Assembly (NCBI GenBank): GCA_003543245.1
Contig: DPJB01000031.1
Span: 35,226 to 77,813 of the forward strand
Source: Moraxellaceae bacterium
GTDB taxonomy: Bacteria; Pseudomonadota; Gammaproteobacteria; Pseudomonadales; Moraxellaceae
Direction: 5' to 3'
DNA length: 42,588 nucleotides
The position numbers and the translations under genes are program-made. The notes under the pieces were generated by a model, which worked only from the letters and a program-made list of their open reading frames with translations, had not been told where the DNA came from and made no database searches. Below, piece by piece: positions 41,771 to 42,588 of the stretch (positions within the stretch are counted from its first letter, which is position 1; every line of letters begins with the position of its first letter).

Positions 41771-42588
41771 ATGTCCGCACTTGCCATACTCAAGCTCAAG
41801 GTTCACGAAGACCGTCGTCTGCGCGAAGGCCATCTCTGGATCTATTCCAATGAGGTGGATGTGGCGGCCACGCCATTGAAGAACTTCACCGCCGGCGAAC
41901 AGGTGCGCGTGGAAGACAGCAAGGGCAAGTGCCTGGGCATTGCCACGGTAAATCCCAATACACTCATCTGCGGTCGTCTGGTCAGTCGTGACGAGAAGTA
42001 CCCGCTCAACAAGTCGCTGCTGGTGCATCGCCTGCAGGTGGCGCTTGGCTTGCGTGAGGCGTTGTACCCGCAGCCGTTCTACCGTCTGGTCTATGGCGAC
42101 AGCGATTTCCTGCCGGGTTTGGTGATTGACCGTTTTGGCGATGTTTGCGTGGTGCAGATTTCCACGGTCGGCATGGAACTGCTCAAGGCCGAGATTGTCG
42201 AGGCACTGGAAAAAGTATTGTCACCGCGCGGCATCCTGTTCAAGAACAACGGCAAGATGCGTGAAGTGGAAGGCATGCCCGGTTATGTTGAAGTGGGCGC
42301 CGGCGAAGTGCCGAATGAAGTCGAGCTGGTCGAGAACGGCGTAAAGTTCATTGCGCCGATTCGGGAAGGCCAGAAGACGGGCTGGTTCTACGATCACCGT
42401 GATGCGCGGGCTGAACTTGCCCACTGGGTAAAGGGCAAGCGCGTGCTGGACGTGTTCTCCTATATCGGTGGCTGGGGTGTGCAGGCGGCGGTGTTTGGCG
42501 CCAGTGAAGTGGTGTGCGTGGATTCATCCGCGTTTGCACTGGAGCTGGTGCAGCGCAATGCCGCGCTCAATGATGTTGGCGACAAGGT
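41771..42588 (+). CDS. rlmI: RlmI-type class I rRNA large-subunit methyltransferase (3' end outside window)
   Basis: 272 residues are visible of a family of about 396. RlmI methylates a cytosine of 23S rRNA using SAM. The N-terminal PUA domain (1-75) has LREGHLWIYSNEV and GKCLGIATVNP. The linker has DSDFLPGLVIDRFGDV. The methyltransferase part begins at IREGQKTGWFYDHRDARA with the SAM-binding motif VLDVFSYIGGWGVQAA and the acidic end of the next strand at VVCVDSS. The frame is open at the window edge. The start has AGGGG about 8 bases upstream. The exact target base is inferred from the family. Confidence 0.9.
   Translation, partial: MSALAILKLKVHEDRRLREGHLWIYSNEVDVAATPLKNFTAGEQVRVEDSKGKCLGIATVNPNTLICGRLVSRDEKYPLNKSLLVHRLQVALGLREALYPQPFYRLVYGDSDFLPGLVIDRFGDVCVVQISTVGMELLKAEIVEALEKVLSPRGILFKNNGKMREVEGMPGYVEVGAGEVPNEVELVENGVKFIAPIREGQKTGWFYDHRDARAELAHWVKGKRVLDVFSYIGGWGVQAAVFGASEVVCVDSSAFALELVQRNAALNDVGDK

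Overview
The window looks like the chromosome of a free-living gammaproteobacterium related to the Pseudomonas group. Four gene neighbourhoods match orders known from Pseudomonas aeruginosa or Escherichia coli: tex / thioesterase / gshA; dsbB / rsd(algQ) / FKBP / algP / ABC-F; 5-FCL / 6S RNA / zapA / zapB-like / ygfB / pepP / ubiH / ubiI; and gcvT-gcvH-gcvP. The hemB product is of the cysteine-free, magnesium-dependent type seen in Pseudomonas. The DNA is GC-rich and densely coded, and REP-type palindromes of Pseudomonas style are present. The genus cannot be named from the sequence. No CRISPR array, tRNA, rRNA, prophage or insertion sequence was seen.

Layout. 1-10.2 kb: end of tex, an NnrS-type membrane protein, a hotdog thioesterase, gshA, dsbB, rsd/algQ, a periplasmic FKBP isomerase, an AlgP-like lysine/alanine-rich protein, an ABC-F ATPase and a 70-residue unknown protein. 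10.2-16.4 kb: a YkgJ cysteine-cluster protein, a second thioesterase, nhaA, elbB, hemB and ppk. 16.4-28.0 kb: an accessory block for a type I secreted RTX adhesin. It holds the adhesin, a separate small protein that looks like its missing N-terminal retention module, a CHASE8/PAS/GGDEF/EAL protein, a LuxR-type regulator, an HlyD-type adaptor and a LapB-like exporter. 28.1-34.1 kb: a conserved cell-division, 6S RNA, peptidase and ubiquinone block. 34.1-36.9 kb: a DUF2238 membrane protein, a RidA protein and a secreted CXXCH protein with a C-terminal MVL-type mannan-binding domain. These three genes sit between ubiI and gcvT, which are neighbours in E. coli. 37.1-42.6 kb: the glycine cleavage operon, with glycine dehydrogenase split into gcvPA and gcvPB, then the start of an RlmI-type methyltransferase.

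The most interesting part is the adhesin block. The large adhesin keeps the linker and a TAAG motif (the LapG cleavage motif of LapA-type adhesins) but lacks the beta-rich retention module that normally precedes them. A retention-module-like protein is encoded just upstream as its own gene. Each of the two genes is preceded by a nearly identical promoter with the same geometry: a TACCG-N10-CGGTA dyad overlapping the -35 element and a 17-bp spacer. This suggests co-regulation, perhaps by the LuxR-type regulator of the same block, and a two-polypeptide version of the cell-surface anchoring system. Other points of note are a hairpin that buries the nhaA ribosome-binding site, a 36-bp perfect palindrome near a thioesterase gene, a palindromic -10 element between zapB and ygfB, and a REPIN inside the gcv operon.
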